NCBI GenBank assembly: GCA_964523395.1
Contig: CAZFXS010000004.1
Location: 124,001-188,000 of the forward strand
Source of the DNA: JANYJZ01 sp964523395
Lineage (GTDB): Bacteria > Bacteroidota > Ignavibacteria > UBA10030 > SZUA-254
Length of the DNA: 64,000 nucleotides
Direction of reading: 5' to 3'
Shown piece by piece: positions 51,737-60,483 of this stretch. Position 1 is the stretch's first letter. Each line of letters starts with the position of its first letter. Under the pieces are notes generated by a model. That model was not told the origin of the DNA. It saw nothing but the letters and a program-made list of their open reading frames with translations, and did no database searches. Made by a program: the position numbers and the translations under genes.

Positions 51737-52684
51737 ATGGTTACTTTCTCAGATATTGAATCCGCCTACAATACCGTAAAGCCAATCGTTCACAAAACCC
51801 CGCTTCTTTCCTCACGGACGTTTAATCAACTCAACGGCAACGAAGTATATTTTAAAGCAGAAAATTTCCAGCGCATCGGCGCGTTCAAAATCCGCGGCGC
51901 GTACAATAAAATTGCCTCACTGACAGATGAAGAACGAAAACGGGGAATTATCGCGCATTCATCAGGCAATCATGCACAAGGCGTGGCACTCGCCTGCAAA
52001 CTATTCGGCGCGAAGGCTACTATTGTTATGCCGCACAATTCCGTCACTGCAAAAGTTGAAGCCACCAAAGGGTATGGCGCCGAAATAGTTTTTTGTGAAG
52101 ATTCCACCGACGACCGTGAGCGGGTCACGAAAATCCTCATCAACAAACATAATTATGTTCTTATCCATCCTTACGAAGACGAAGTACTGATCGCCGGACA
52201 GGGAACTGTAGCCCTGGAAATATTTCAGGATATGAAAGAACTTGATTATCTGTTCGTACCGGTCGGCGGAGGCGGGCTGATTTCCGGCTGTGCTATAGCT
52301 TCAAAGAACCTTTTTCCTGGAATTCGTGTAATCGGCGTCGAAACAGAAGGGGCTAACGACTGCTATCAATCCTTCCGCGCTAACCGCATCGTCAAAATTG
52401 AATCTGCGAAAACCATTGCCGACGGCATACGCACACTCTCGGTCGGAACTCTCAATTTTGAGATAATGAAAAAGTATGTTGACGATATTGTTATTATAAA
52501 AGACGATGCGATTGGTCCCATGATGAAATTTTTTTACGAAAGAATGAAAATTGTTGTCGAACCTACGGGCGCCGTCGCTTCTGCCGCAATTTTCGACAAT
52601 GGTTTAGGCCTTTCCGGAAAGAAAATTTGTGCCGTCGTCAGCGGAGGTAATGTCGATGCAGAAGCATTCAAAAAACTTATTTAA
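51737..52684 (+). CDS. Threonine ammonia-lyase / serine racemase-like PLP enzyme
   Basis: A 315-residue PLP enzyme of fold type II. The PLP-binding lysine is in GAFKIRGAYN (near 53) and the glycine loop is PVGGGGLISG (near 177). The short length without a C-terminal ACT domain fits the catabolic TdcB/IlvA-like or serine racemase group rather than feedback-inhibited biosynthetic IlvA. It deaminates L-threonine to 2-oxobutanoate or acts on serine; sequence alone does not decide. Confidence 0.88.
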   Translation: MVTFSDIESAYNTVKPIVHKTPLLSSRTFNQLNGNEVYFKAENFQRIGAFKIRGAYNKIASLTDEERKRGIIAHSSGNHAQGVALACKLFGAKATIVMPHNSVTAKVEATKGYGAEIVFCEDSTDDRERVTKILINKHNYVLIHPYEDEVLIAGQGTVALEIFQDMKELDYLFVPVGGGGLISGCAIASKNLFPGIRVIGVETEGANDCYQSFRANRIVKIESAKTIADGIRTLSVGTLNFEIMKKYVDDIVIIKDDAIGPMMKFFYERMKIVVEPTGAVASAAIFDNGLGLSGKKICAVVSGGNVDAEAFKKLI

Positions 52685-52703
52685 GCCCCCGGCGGTTTTC
52701 CTC

Positions 52704-52734
52704 TTGACAAAGCAATTCAATTCTTGTATCTTTA
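52704..52734 (+). promoter_or_regulatory. Bacteroidetes-type promoter of a lipoprotein gene
   Basis: TTG (52704-52706), a 20-nt spacer and TATCTTTA (52727-52734), 46 nt upstream of ATG 52781. Confidence 0.6.
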
Positions 52735-52780
52735 CGCAATTCTAAACCCACTATCCACCATTTTTCTAAGAGGAGTTAGT

Positions 52781-53455
52781 ATGAAGAAGCACGTTTCATT
52801 TTTGTTTATCATTCTTGCAGTGCTGGCACTGGTGGCCGGATGTAAGAAAGATGAAAACCCGGTAAATCCCGGAGGCGGCGGAACCACCTCAACGACATAT
52901 ACCGGCGTATTTTCCAATCCTGCGGAGACAGGAAGGTTGACACTTGAGGTTCCCACGGCTAAAGTTTTAGCCGGCGATACCACTCTTATTTCCGGGAAAA
53001 TATTTCTGGCAACAGGAGATACCGTTCTTCTCTCAGGATTCTTTGTTCATTCCACCGGTCAGATTCATGTTGCCGGCGGCGGCTACGTTTTTGACGGCAC
53101 ATATGCGGCCGGCCAGATCACGGGCAGCTACACAGGTCCAAATGGAAACGGCGGTTTCACCGTGCGTGAAGCAACCGGAGAAAATACAATCAAAGTGTAT
53201 TGCGGCCACTACCAGCAAAACTCTCCGGGAACAAACAGCGGAAGTTTCACTATGATTGTCGACGGAACCTCGGTAACAATTATGGTCGACGGAGATGATC
53301 CGCTCTACGGTACAGTCGATGGCTCCACCGTGAATATTTATTTCCCTGGAACTACAGTGGTTCTCGCTACTGGCACAATTAGCACAGAAGGTGCCTCCGG
53401 ACAATATAATACGGGCGACGAACAGGGTACCTGGTCAGCAACACCCTGCCAGTAA
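52781..53455 (+). CDS. Secreted lipoprotein with a Gly/Thr-rich beta domain
   Basis: ATG 52781 has AGAGGAG upstream and is preferred over 52724. The 224-residue precursor has a signal peptide with lipobox VAGC (FIILAVLALVAGC), giving a lipid-anchored mature protein. After a Gly-rich linker (NPGGGGTTSTTYTG) the remainder is beta-rich with repeats such as GTYAAGQITGSYTGPNG and GSFTMIVDGTSVT. No family is recognised. It is probably an outer-membrane or surface protein of unknown function; a strong terminator ends the gene. Confidence 0.7.
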   Translation: MKKHVSFLFIILAVLALVAGCKKDENPVNPGGGGTTSTTYTGVFSNPAETGRLTLEVPTAKVLAGDTTLISGKIFLATGDTVLLSGFFVHSTGQIHVAGGGYVFDGTYAAGQITGSYTGPNGNGGFTVREATGENTIKVYCGHYQQNSPGTNSGSFTMIVDGTSVTIMVDGDDPLYGTVDGSTVNIYFPGTTVVLATGTISTEGASGQYNTGDEQGTWSATPCQ

Positions 53456-53489
53456 TACCATACTGACCGGTTGTTGATTTAATTTCTGC

Positions 53490-53527
53490 AATCCCGCTTC
53501 CGGATAACGGAAGCGGGATTTTTTTTA
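53490..53527 (+). terminator. Rho-independent terminator
   Basis: Perfect 13-bp arms AATCCCGCTTCCG (53490-53502) and CGGAAGCGGGATT (53508-53520) with a 5-nt loop and a T-run to about 53526. Confidence 0.95.
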
Positions 53528-53534
53528 CCTTTTC

Positions 53535-53565
53535 TTGAGATTCACTAAACGCTTCAGTATATTTC
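53535..53565 (+). promoter_or_regulatory. Bacteroidetes-type promoter
   Basis: TTG (53535-53537), a 20-nt spacer and TATATTTC (53558-53565), 45 nt upstream of ATG 53611. It may also transcribe the receptor kinase that follows. Confidence 0.6.
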
Positions 53566-53610
53566 GCAAGACATTTCAAGCCGCATTCAATCACTATCAC
53601 CGGAGGTTGT

Positions 53611-53907
53611 ATGTTTGTCATTAGAGATATTATGTACTGCAAGCCGGGACAAGTCCGCGCAATGGTTGAGAAGTTCAAGGAGCTCAACAAAGTGTTGAAA
53701 AAATTCGGATACCCGCCCGGGAGAATCCTTACCGACGTCTGTGCTGAACGGTACTGGACGGTTGTCTCGGAGATGGAGGTTAAGAACCTCGAAGAGTACA
53801 CCGAGATGTCGAGAAAAACCATGAAGGACAAAAAACTCCAGCAAGCCATGAAAAACTATCACGACCTTGTAGACCACGGACGTCGTGAGATTTATATGGT
53901 GGAATGA
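53611..53907 (+). CDS. Small dimeric alpha/beta-barrel-like protein (NIPSNAP/ABM type)
   Basis: A 98-residue protein starting MFVIRDIMYCKPGQVRAMVEKF, with an alpha-beta pattern and WTVVSEMEVKNLEEYTEMS. It fits the ferredoxin-like dimeric alpha/beta-barrel group (NIPSNAP or ABM type) in layout. GGAGGT precedes the ATG. The specific role is unknown. It lies 49 nt before the receptor kinase gene, so co-transcription is possible. Confidence 0.65.
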   Translation: MFVIRDIMYCKPGQVRAMVEKFKELNKVLKKFGYPPGRILTDVCAERYWTVVSEMEVKNLEEYTEMSRKTMKDKKLQQAMKNYHDLVDHGRREIYMVE

Positions 53908-53956
53908 TCCTGCCATAATCAAGATCCGGCATTCTTATTATTTCCCCTTAACGAAG

Positions 53957-56900
53957 ATGGTGACAACACGTATTGATAACAAACGGAACGCCATCTTCAT
54001 TTTTTTTCTTCTCTGTCTGCTAGGATTCAACACCGGATCTCCGGCTCAACAGGCAAATCCTGCGTTAACGTTTTACACCGCAACTTCATTTTCACAAGGT
54101 GAATTCGGGTTCGGCCTTTCTGTCGTATCGGATTCTTCAATCTGGTATACTACAAATACCGGTGTGTTTCATTTTGACGGCCGCCGTTCGATGAAACATC
54201 TCGACGCATCCCGGTTTCATACATCGCAAATAGAAGTCCTTCTAATCGATGCCGTCTCCGATAACAACGTCTGGGTTCTCGGGCACGATTCGAAAACGTG
54301 GAAAAAAACAATGTTCCACTTCGATGGAAACACATGGAAGTCAGTTTCGTTTCCCCAGGTATTCACCGATCCGAATGATGACCTCGTCGTCTTCAGACTG
54401 CGGATGTATTCATACAATAATCGTACACTCGGTTACGCCGCGGGACAGGATGGCCTTGTCTATATGTATGACGGAACCACATGGAAGATTATCCCGAGGT
54501 TTACCAACGAAACACTCCGCGGACTGCGGATCTATGCGCCAAACAATGTGTGGGTGGGCGGAAAAAACGGAGCAATATTTCATTACGACGGTCAGCGCTG
54601 GATTCCCGCCCAGTTTTCTGACGCCTCAAACAACATTTACTATTTTGATCTGGCATTTCCGTCACAAACAGACGGGTGGGCAGTTGGAAAAGGAGGCATA
54701 GCACATTTCAACGGACAAAGCTGGCGGACCGTTTCTACCCCCACTACATCTACAATTACCACAATCACCATGATTGCGGGGGATAACGGATGGGCGGTGA
54801 CAGACAATGGTACGGTTCTCCATTATGATGGAATGCATTGGAACATCTTCAAACAAATGTCCCGGGATGCCGGCCTTACTTCTCTGCAGGCATTGGAACA
54901 ACACGAAAAGTTTACTTTATATTTTCTTAATACGGAAGGGGTGGTCGTTTCGTATTGGGGAATTGTTCCTTCGTTTACCGATGCGTCGGCATCTTCAAAT
55001 ATTCATCTGTATGGCGGAGACGCATTACTTGCTGATTTCGACAACAATCAAACTGAAGATTTGATAACATCGGCTTTCACTTCCTTCCCCGACAGAATAT
55101 ACTCAAATCGTGGCGACGGTTTTTTTACTGAAATGACAAACCAATTACACACTACAAATACTCCTCTTGCAACCGCAACCCGGCTTGCAGACCTGGATAA
55201 CAATGGATTTGTCGATGTGTACCAGACACAATCCCCGGCGCGCGACGTTTGGTACAGAAATTTCGGGTCGTGGAAATTTGAGCCTGTGACATCACCTGTT
55301 GCATTCCCCACCCTCGATGGCCGCTGTGTCTCAAAATTCGCCGACATGGACTGCGATGGCGACTTGGATTTAGTCTATATGCAGAGCCAGGCATCGGAAG
55401 TTCAATGGCCATTTGCAATTTTTACAAACGACGGGATTGGAAATTTTTCACCCCCGAGAACTATTGGCCGGCCAATAGCTGCCGGGGGAATCACATACTC
55501 ATTTTTTATTGCCAACCTTAATGACGACAACATCCCTGATCTCTTTAAATTCAATCTCGGCGATAAATGTGAATTATATTTTTATAACAGCGGTGAGGTG
55601 CGCGATACGGCAACCTGGGCTGGAGCTGACGGCACATTCTTCGCTGCATCTCCAAACATTACCTGGGCCGCCCCAATCGATATCAATAATGATGGTTCAA
55701 TGGATATTTGTATGGTCTCCAGAACAGGCCAGGCCGCGTTCTTCCTGAATAATGGGAAGGGAAAATTTACTCCCGCAAATTCTCTTGCCTTCGATCCCCG
55801 TGGAGAAAATCCCATGGGAAATTTTACCGATATCGATTGCGACGGTGACATGGATTTATTTCTTGTCGATCGCTTTTATAAAAACGACAACGAAGCGTTC
55901 TCTGAGTACAGGGAAGTTTCGTTTCGCCAAACTTCTTTTCCAACGTTCAGCGACTTTGATGGCGACGGCGATCCTGATATTATCACTTCGGCATATCGCG
56001 ACAATGGCAGGTTGTATGTCCTGAAAAATGAGCTCAACCCCTCCGGCGCAGTCCGCATTTCCGTGAACGGCATCAGAAGCAATTCTTTTGGAGTTGGCGC
56101 CCGAGTCAATCTCTGGAAATATCATGATGCCGGCAAGGAACTTGTTGATGTCCGCGAAGTTATTTCGCCCGGCCCGCTCTATTTCTACGTTGATTCCACC
56201 AACCGGTATGATCTTGATGTAAAGTTCCCAAGCGGAATCGAAGTTCATTCGGCTTCGATTCAACCCGGGACGCATGAAATATCAGAATTCTCTTTTCCGA
56301 TGAATTACGTGTGGGATTTTTATTACTCGCTTCAGCGATCATGGAAATACACAAACGGAATACTGGAGCTCGTAAAACTCGGAATTTTTGGCGGGATGTT
56401 TATTGTCGCTTTTCGGGTTTCCAAAAAATTCAAAGCCGACCGGTACGTGCGCCATCCGTTATTTATTGCCGCCATGTTGCTTTTGTATATCCTCATCATC
56501 CATGCGACGGTTCGGAACGGAACGGTCATGGCAACAATTCTTCCGCTGGGAGCTGTACTTCTTATCAATGCCGGATGGGTTGCAACAACGCGCAACATCG
56601 TGCTTCGGCGGGAAGCAAATTATGTTTCTCATTTCAGATTGCTGGAACTCCTCGGCGAAGGAGGAATGGGAAAAGTATATAAAGCCGCTGACAGCATCAC
56701 AAAGAATATCGTAGCGGTAAAAGTTCTCAATCCGGCAATTATGAAAGATGTCGAAAACCGGAAACGGCTGAGAAACGAAGGCAATATTCTTTCGTCGTTT
56801 TCTCATCCGAACATTGTGAAAGTATTTGAGGTCGGAGAAACAGAAACACAAAGTTTTATCGCGATGGAATATCTGCCGGGCGGCACACTCCGGCAGCATC

Positions 56901-57421
56901 TCGAGAAAACGTATCCACTCCCCACACAAGAACTTGGCAGGATATTTTTACAGATATGCGACGGCGTGTCAGAAATTCATTCGCGCGATATCGTCCATCG
57001 CGACCTGAAAACCGGCAACATTATGCTCGACGACAATACTAACATCCGCATTATGGATTTTGGATTGTCAAAGTCGCCGCTGGTAACAACCATGACCACA
57101 CTTGGCACTGTCATCGGAACACTCGGCTATGTTTCACCGGAGCAAGTGACAAGTATGAATGTGGACCGCCGTGCCGATATTTTTTCGCTCGGCGTGGTAT
57201 TGTATGAATTACTCACAAACCAGCTTCCGTTCAAAGGTGAAAATGAAATTGCCGTTATCCACTCCATCTTCAATACGATTCCTCCTGCTCCTTCCACACT
57301 TACCACCGGTATTCCTTCCTCACTCGACGGAATTATCTCAACGTGTCTTCAAAAAAATCCCGACGACCGCTATCAGTCTGTCGCAGAACTCCGCGTTGCT
57401 CTTGAAAAGGAATTTTGCTAA
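53957..57421 (+). CDS. Receptor Ser/Thr kinase with propeller/FG-GAP/UnbV sensor domain
   Basis: ATG 53957 is chosen over GTG 53885, which overlaps the preceding gene; the signal sequence (NAIFIFFLLCLLGFNTGSPAQ) then starts near the N-terminus. The 1154-residue product has a propeller-like part (about 35-370, repeated WxVGxxGxIxHxDG), FG-GAP/VCBS-type repeats to about 700 (DLDNNGFVDVY, DINNDGSMDI, DFDGDGDPDI), and an ASPIC/UnbV-like domain to about 780. Three helices lie near 803-820, 833-852 and 857-876. The cytoplasmic kinase has P-loop GEGGMGKVYKA (about 900), VKVL lysine, HRDLKTGN (near 1013), DFG (near 1033) and SPE. This order, sensor then kinase, is the reverse of the other kinases in the window. 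A sigma54 activator follows 59 nt later. Confidence 0.92.
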   Translation: MVTTRIDNKRNAIFIFFLLCLLGFNTGSPAQQANPALTFYTATSFSQGEFGFGLSVVSDSSIWYTTNTGVFHFDGRRSMKHLDASRFHTSQIEVLLIDAVSDNNVWVLGHDSKTWKKTMFHFDGNTWKSVSFPQVFTDPNDDLVVFRLRMYSYNNRTLGYAAGQDGLVYMYDGTTWKIIPRFTNETLRGLRIYAPNNVWVGGKNGAIFHYDGQRWIPAQFSDASNNIYYFDLAFPSQTDGWAVGKGGIAHFNGQSWRTVSTPTTSTITTITMIAGDNGWAVTDNGTVLHYDGMHWNIFKQMSRDAGLTSLQALEQHEKFTLYFLNTEGVVVSYWGIVPSFTDASASSNIHLYGGDALLADFDNNQTEDLITSAFTSFPDRIYSNRGDGFFTEMTNQLHTTNTPLATATRLADLDNNGFVDVYQTQSPARDVWYRNFGSWKFEPVTSPVAFPTLDGRCVSKFADMDCDGDLDLVYMQSQASEVQWPFAIFTNDGIGNFSPPRTIGRPIAAGGITYSFFIANLNDDNIPDLFKFNLGDKCELYFYNSGEVRDTATWAGADGTFFAASPNITWAAPIDINNDGSMDICMVSRTGQAAFFLNNGKGKFTPANSLAFDPRGENPMGNFTDIDCDGDMDLFLVDRFYKNDNEAFSEYREVSFRQTSFPTFSDFDGDGDPDIITSAYRDNGRLYVLKNELNPSGAVRISVNGIRSNSFGVGARVNLWKYHDAGKELVDVREVISPGPLYFYVDSTNRYDLDVKFPSGIEVHSASIQPGTHEISEFSFPMNYVWDFYYSLQRSWKYTNGILELVKLGIFGGMFIVAFRVSKKFKADRYVRHPLFIAAMLLLYILIIHATVRNGTVMATILPLGAVLLINAGWVATTRNIVLRREANYVSHFRLLELLGEGGMGKVYKAADSITKNIVAVKVLNPAIMKDVENRKRLRNEGNILSSFSHPNIVKVFEVGETETQSFIAMEYLPGGTLRQHLEKTYPLPTQELGRIFLQICDGVSEIHSRDIVHRDLKTGNIMLDDNTNIRIMDFGLSKSPLVTTMTTLGTVIGTLGYVSPEQVTSMNVDRRADIFSLGVVLYELLTNQLPFKGENEIAVIHSIFNTIPPAPSTLTTGIPSSLDGIISTCLQKNPDDRYQSVAELRVALEKEFC

Positions 57422-57480
57422 CATTGCCTACCGTATTCCCTGAATTCGGGATATTTACTAATAGTAACTACGACATTTTC

Positions 57481-59211
57481 ATGGCACAAACACCGAAATC
57501 ATTCACCGACATCCAAAAACAAATCGGCGATAACATCAGCAGGCTTTCAACGATGTTTATGGAGGTTTCCGCCCTGGTAAAAACCGGCGGCAATTCAGCT
57601 GACATCCAGAAAAAAATCGACAAGCTTTTCATGGTTGTTATGGATTCTCATCGCTCGCTCGGCAATGAAATCGGTTCGATGACCACTAAAGACGAAAAGA
57701 TGGAAGAGCGATATGCTATTCTGCTGGAAGAAAAGCGACGCCTCGAAGTATTATATACATCGGGTATTGTGTTCTCTTCCGAAACGGAAATGCAAACATT
57801 AATGGAAAAAGCCATCGATATTGTTGTACATGAACTGAAAGCGGATGCGGGTTTTATTGTGCTGACTGACGCGAAAGGTGAAGTCGAATCTGTGTACGCC
57901 CGCAATATGAATCCCGACGACGCCACGGCGAAAGAGATGAGCATGTCAGTCATCCGAAATACCATCGGCCATTCAGCGCCGACGCAAGTAAATGACATCA
58001 ACACCGAAGTACAGTTTTCCAAACAGCATAGTATCGTAAAGTTGGGCATTACTGCCGTTGTCTGTGTGCCTCTTGTATCGGGACAGCGCGTACTCGGCGC
58101 GGTCTATCTGGACCGCCGAAACAAAAACCTGCCGTTCACAGAAACCGACCTTGTGTTCCTTCTCGCGTTCGCCCGGCAGATTGTGCGCGGGCTCGCGGTA
58201 TCCTCGGAAATCGCGGCACTCGAGCAAAAATTGCTTGCCGAAGCGGCAATGAATTTTGATGACCTGAGAAAAGAGTTCAATTGTACCAACATTATCGGCT
58301 CAAGCAAGAAACTGTTCGACGTGCTGAAAGTAGCGTCAAAAATCGCACCCACCGACGCATCCGTCGTGATCCTCGGCGAGAACGGCACGGGAAAAGACCT
58401 TCTCGCGCATGCGATTCACCGCAACAGCCCACGCGCGGACAAACCGTTTGTGACTATTAACTGCGGGGCAATACCGGCGGATTTGCTGGAGTCGGAATTA
58501 TTCGGGTATGATCCCGGCGCGTTTACCGGCGCGACGAAGTCAAAACCGGGAAAGCTTGAACTTGCCGACAGCGGTACAGTATTCTTTGACGAAATCGGTG
58601 AGCTCAGCACCAATCTTCAGGCAAAACTCCTCCGTGTAATTCAGACAAAAGAGATTGAGCGGTTGGGCGGCGTTCTTCCTAAAAAAATTGACGTACGGAT
58701 ACTTTCCGCGACAAATAAAAACATCAAGGAAATGATTGCGAAAGGAGAGTTCCGCGAAGATCTTTATTATCGATTGAAAGTCATTGAACTGTCAATGCCC
58801 CCGCTCCGGGAGCGGAGGGAAGATATCGCGGATCTTGCCGGTGCATTTCTAAAAAAATATTCGACATCATCAGCGTTAAACTTTTCTCCTGAAGCTCTTG
58901 ACATCCTCGAGCAATATCCCTGGCACGGCAACGTGCGTGAGCTGGAAAATGTCATTCACCGGTGCACGGTGCTGGTGAAAAACAATACAGTGGAAGTTTC
59001 CGATCTGCCGCCTGAACTCATTCAGCAGGCAGAACAGGAACCGGGTATCAAGGTGGGAAAACCTCTGCTTGACGCGGAAACTGAATTCCGCAGAATGTAC
59101 ATCATAAAAACCCTCCGCAAGTGCGGTTCCGTTGCCGAAGCGGCAAAAGAACTTGGCATCAACCGCACGCACTTCTATAAACTCCTCAGCCAGTTGGAAA
59201 TAGAATACTAA
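57481..59211 (+). CDS. Sigma54-dependent activator with N-terminal GAF domain
   Basis: ATG 57481 is preferred over the TTG at 57415, which overlaps the kinase gene. The 576-residue product has a short helical N-terminus, a GAF domain (about 80-255), and an AAA+ domain (about 280-505). That domain has Walker A GENGTGKD, GAFTGA near 346 (sigma54 contact), Walker B VFFDEIGEL near 370, and LYYRLKVIEL. A C-terminal Fis-type HTH (SVAEAAKELGINRTHFYKLL) completes it. There is no receiver domain, so it is not a classical response regulator. The adjacent receptor kinase is the natural candidate to phosphorylate it. Confidence 0.93.
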   Translation: MAQTPKSFTDIQKQIGDNISRLSTMFMEVSALVKTGGNSADIQKKIDKLFMVVMDSHRSLGNEIGSMTTKDEKMEERYAILLEEKRRLEVLYTSGIVFSSETEMQTLMEKAIDIVVHELKADAGFIVLTDAKGEVESVYARNMNPDDATAKEMSMSVIRNTIGHSAPTQVNDINTEVQFSKQHSIVKLGITAVVCVPLVSGQRVLGAVYLDRRNKNLPFTETDLVFLLAFARQIVRGLAVSSEIAALEQKLLAEAAMNFDDLRKEFNCTNIIGSSKKLFDVLKVASKIAPTDASVVILGENGTGKDLLAHAIHRNSPRADKPFVTINCGAIPADLLESELFGYDPGAFTGATKSKPGKLELADSGTVFFDEIGELSTNLQAKLLRVIQTKEIERLGGVLPKKIDVRILSATNKNIKEMIAKGEFREDLYYRLKVIELSMPPLRERREDIADLAGAFLKKYSTSSALNFSPEALDILEQYPWHGNVRELENVIHRCTVLVKNNTVEVSDLPPELIQQAEQEPGIKVGKPLLDAETEFRRMYIIKTLRKCGSVAEAAKELGINRTHFYKLLSQLEIEY

Positions 59212-59250
59212 GGAAATGTCATTGCGAGATTGAAGCTGCAGTTGAAAAAC

Positions 59251-59387
59251 GTAGTACCCGTTTTGCAAAAGGGTTTTACGCCTGTGTCCGATTAAGAATC
59301 GGACGCTACGCGTATGCGCGGAGATCATGTAGCATCCGTTTCGTAAACGGATCTTACACCTAAGTCCGATTGAGAATCGGACGCTAC
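59251..59387. repeat. REP cluster of three hairpins plus one degenerate copy
   Basis: Units 59286-59309 (stem GTCCGATT/AATCGGAC then GCTAC), 59329-59352 (GTAGC then ATCCGTTT/AAACGGAT) and 59364-59387 (stem GTCCGATT/AATCGGAC then GCTAC). The middle unit is inverted, as on the right side of the RAYT. A degenerate unit (GTAG, ACCCGTTTTGCAAAAGGGT) sits at 59251-59280. Differences between stems are compensated on both arms. Confidence 0.9.
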
Positions 59388-59406
59388 TCTGCCCAAGAAC
59401 AATAAC

Positions 59407-59460
59407 CCCATGCTTCAGCATGGGAACTAATAGACAACAAGGAAAGAAGGCTTTAGCCCT
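59407..59460. repeat. Second type of short palindrome pair
   Basis: CCCATGCTTCAGCATGGG (59407-59424) is an 8-bp stem with a TC loop. AAGGCTTTAGCCCT (59447-59460) forms a smaller one. Such pairs resemble the ends left by IS200-like or RAYT-type elements, distinct from the GTAGC hairpins. No transposase lies next to them. Confidence 0.5.
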
Positions 59461-59463
59461 GAC

Positions 59464-60438
59464 TTACGGAACCGCTTTCCCTCTTGCCGCCACAAACAAT
59501 GCATACCACTCCTCACGGCTCAGTTCCACTTTATCTGCCAGACAACTTGCAATGATACGTTCCGGGTTTGTCGAACCGATAATCGGCTGAATGCCTGCCG
59601 GATGCCGTAAAAGCCATGCGAGCATAATCGCCTCTTGAGAAGTTTGCTTTGTTTTTGCCATTGACGAAATCATTTCCGTAAGATTCCTCAATCGATCATC
59701 AGCTTGTTGAGTCTGATTAAACAGCCTACCGCCTGCAACCGGCGCCCATGCCTGAATCATAATATTGTTCAACCTGCAATACTCAAGTGTCCCCGGCGCG
59801 GACGTGTATTGTCCGCCTTCCATATTTGCCACAACACCTTCATTAATAAGATGATTGTGAAGAAGGTTCAGCTCGACCTGGTTGATAACAAGCGGCTGTT
59901 GTACGTATTTTTGCAGCAGCGCAATTTGTCCGGCGGTATGATTGCTTACACCGAAGTGGTGCACTTTTCCGTTTTTATGAAGCTCGTCGAATGCCCTTGC
60001 GACTTCCTCCGGCTCAACAAGCGGATCCGGACGGTGCAATAACAAAACATCAACATACTCTGTCCGGAGACGGCGCAGACTTCCTTCAACCGCAGAGATG
60101 ATATGTTCATAACTGAAATCATATCGTCCGGGAACACCGGCAGACGGATCGTCCTTGCGGCGGATGCCGCATTTTGTCTGGAGAATAATATTCGCGCGCA
60201 TGCCGGGATGTTCTTGCAGAATTTCACCAAAGACCTGTTCCGATTTCCCGCGTGAATAAATATCCGCATGATCGAACAGCGTAATACCCTGTTCATATGC
60301 CGTCATAACAGCCGCAACCGCTTTCGACTTCTGATCAACGGATATGGGATTCCCATCCCACGATCCGCCGATGTTCATACAGCCGTAGGCAATGCGAGAG
60401 AGAGTGAGATCGGTATGATAGATATGAAAAGTTCGCAT
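59464..60438 (-). CDS. Aldo/keto reductase
   Basis: A 324-residue NAD(P)H-dependent oxidoreductase of the AKR (alpha/beta)8-barrel type. The catalytic tetrad is indicated by DHADIYSRGKSEQ (Asp and Tyr), Lys in ILQTKCGI and His in LLHRPDPL. The closing GSTNPERIIASC is the cofactor-binding part. It resembles the E. coli YdhF group of predicted oxidoreductases. The substrate is unknown. It is transcribed away from the REP cluster and sits close to the serpin gene on the same strand. Confidence 0.92.
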   Translation of the reverse strand: MRTFHIYHTDLTLSRIAYGCMNIGGSWDGNPISVDQKSKAVAAVMTAYEQGITLFDHADIYSRGKSEQVFGEILQEHPGMRANIILQTKCGIRRKDDPSAGVPGRYDFSYEHIISAVEGSLRRLRTEYVDVLLLHRPDPLVEPEEVARAFDELHKNGKVHHFGVSNHTAGQIALLQKYVQQPLVINQVELNLLHNHLINEGVVANMEGGQYTSAPGTLEYCRLNNIMIQAWAPVAGGRLFNQTQQADDRLRNLTEMISSMAKTKQTSQEAIMLAWLLRHPAGIQPIIGSTNPERIIASCLADKVELSREEWYALFVAARGKAVP

Positions 60439-60483
60439 GGTAGTTTTTCTTACCTTGGCCGTGACGCAGATTATTCCGTCAAT

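Noticed and set aside
53885..53956. GTG start of the receptor kinase at 53885.
   Set aside because: It overlaps the preceding gene and would put the signal sequence 24 residues from the N-terminus; ATG 53957 is better.
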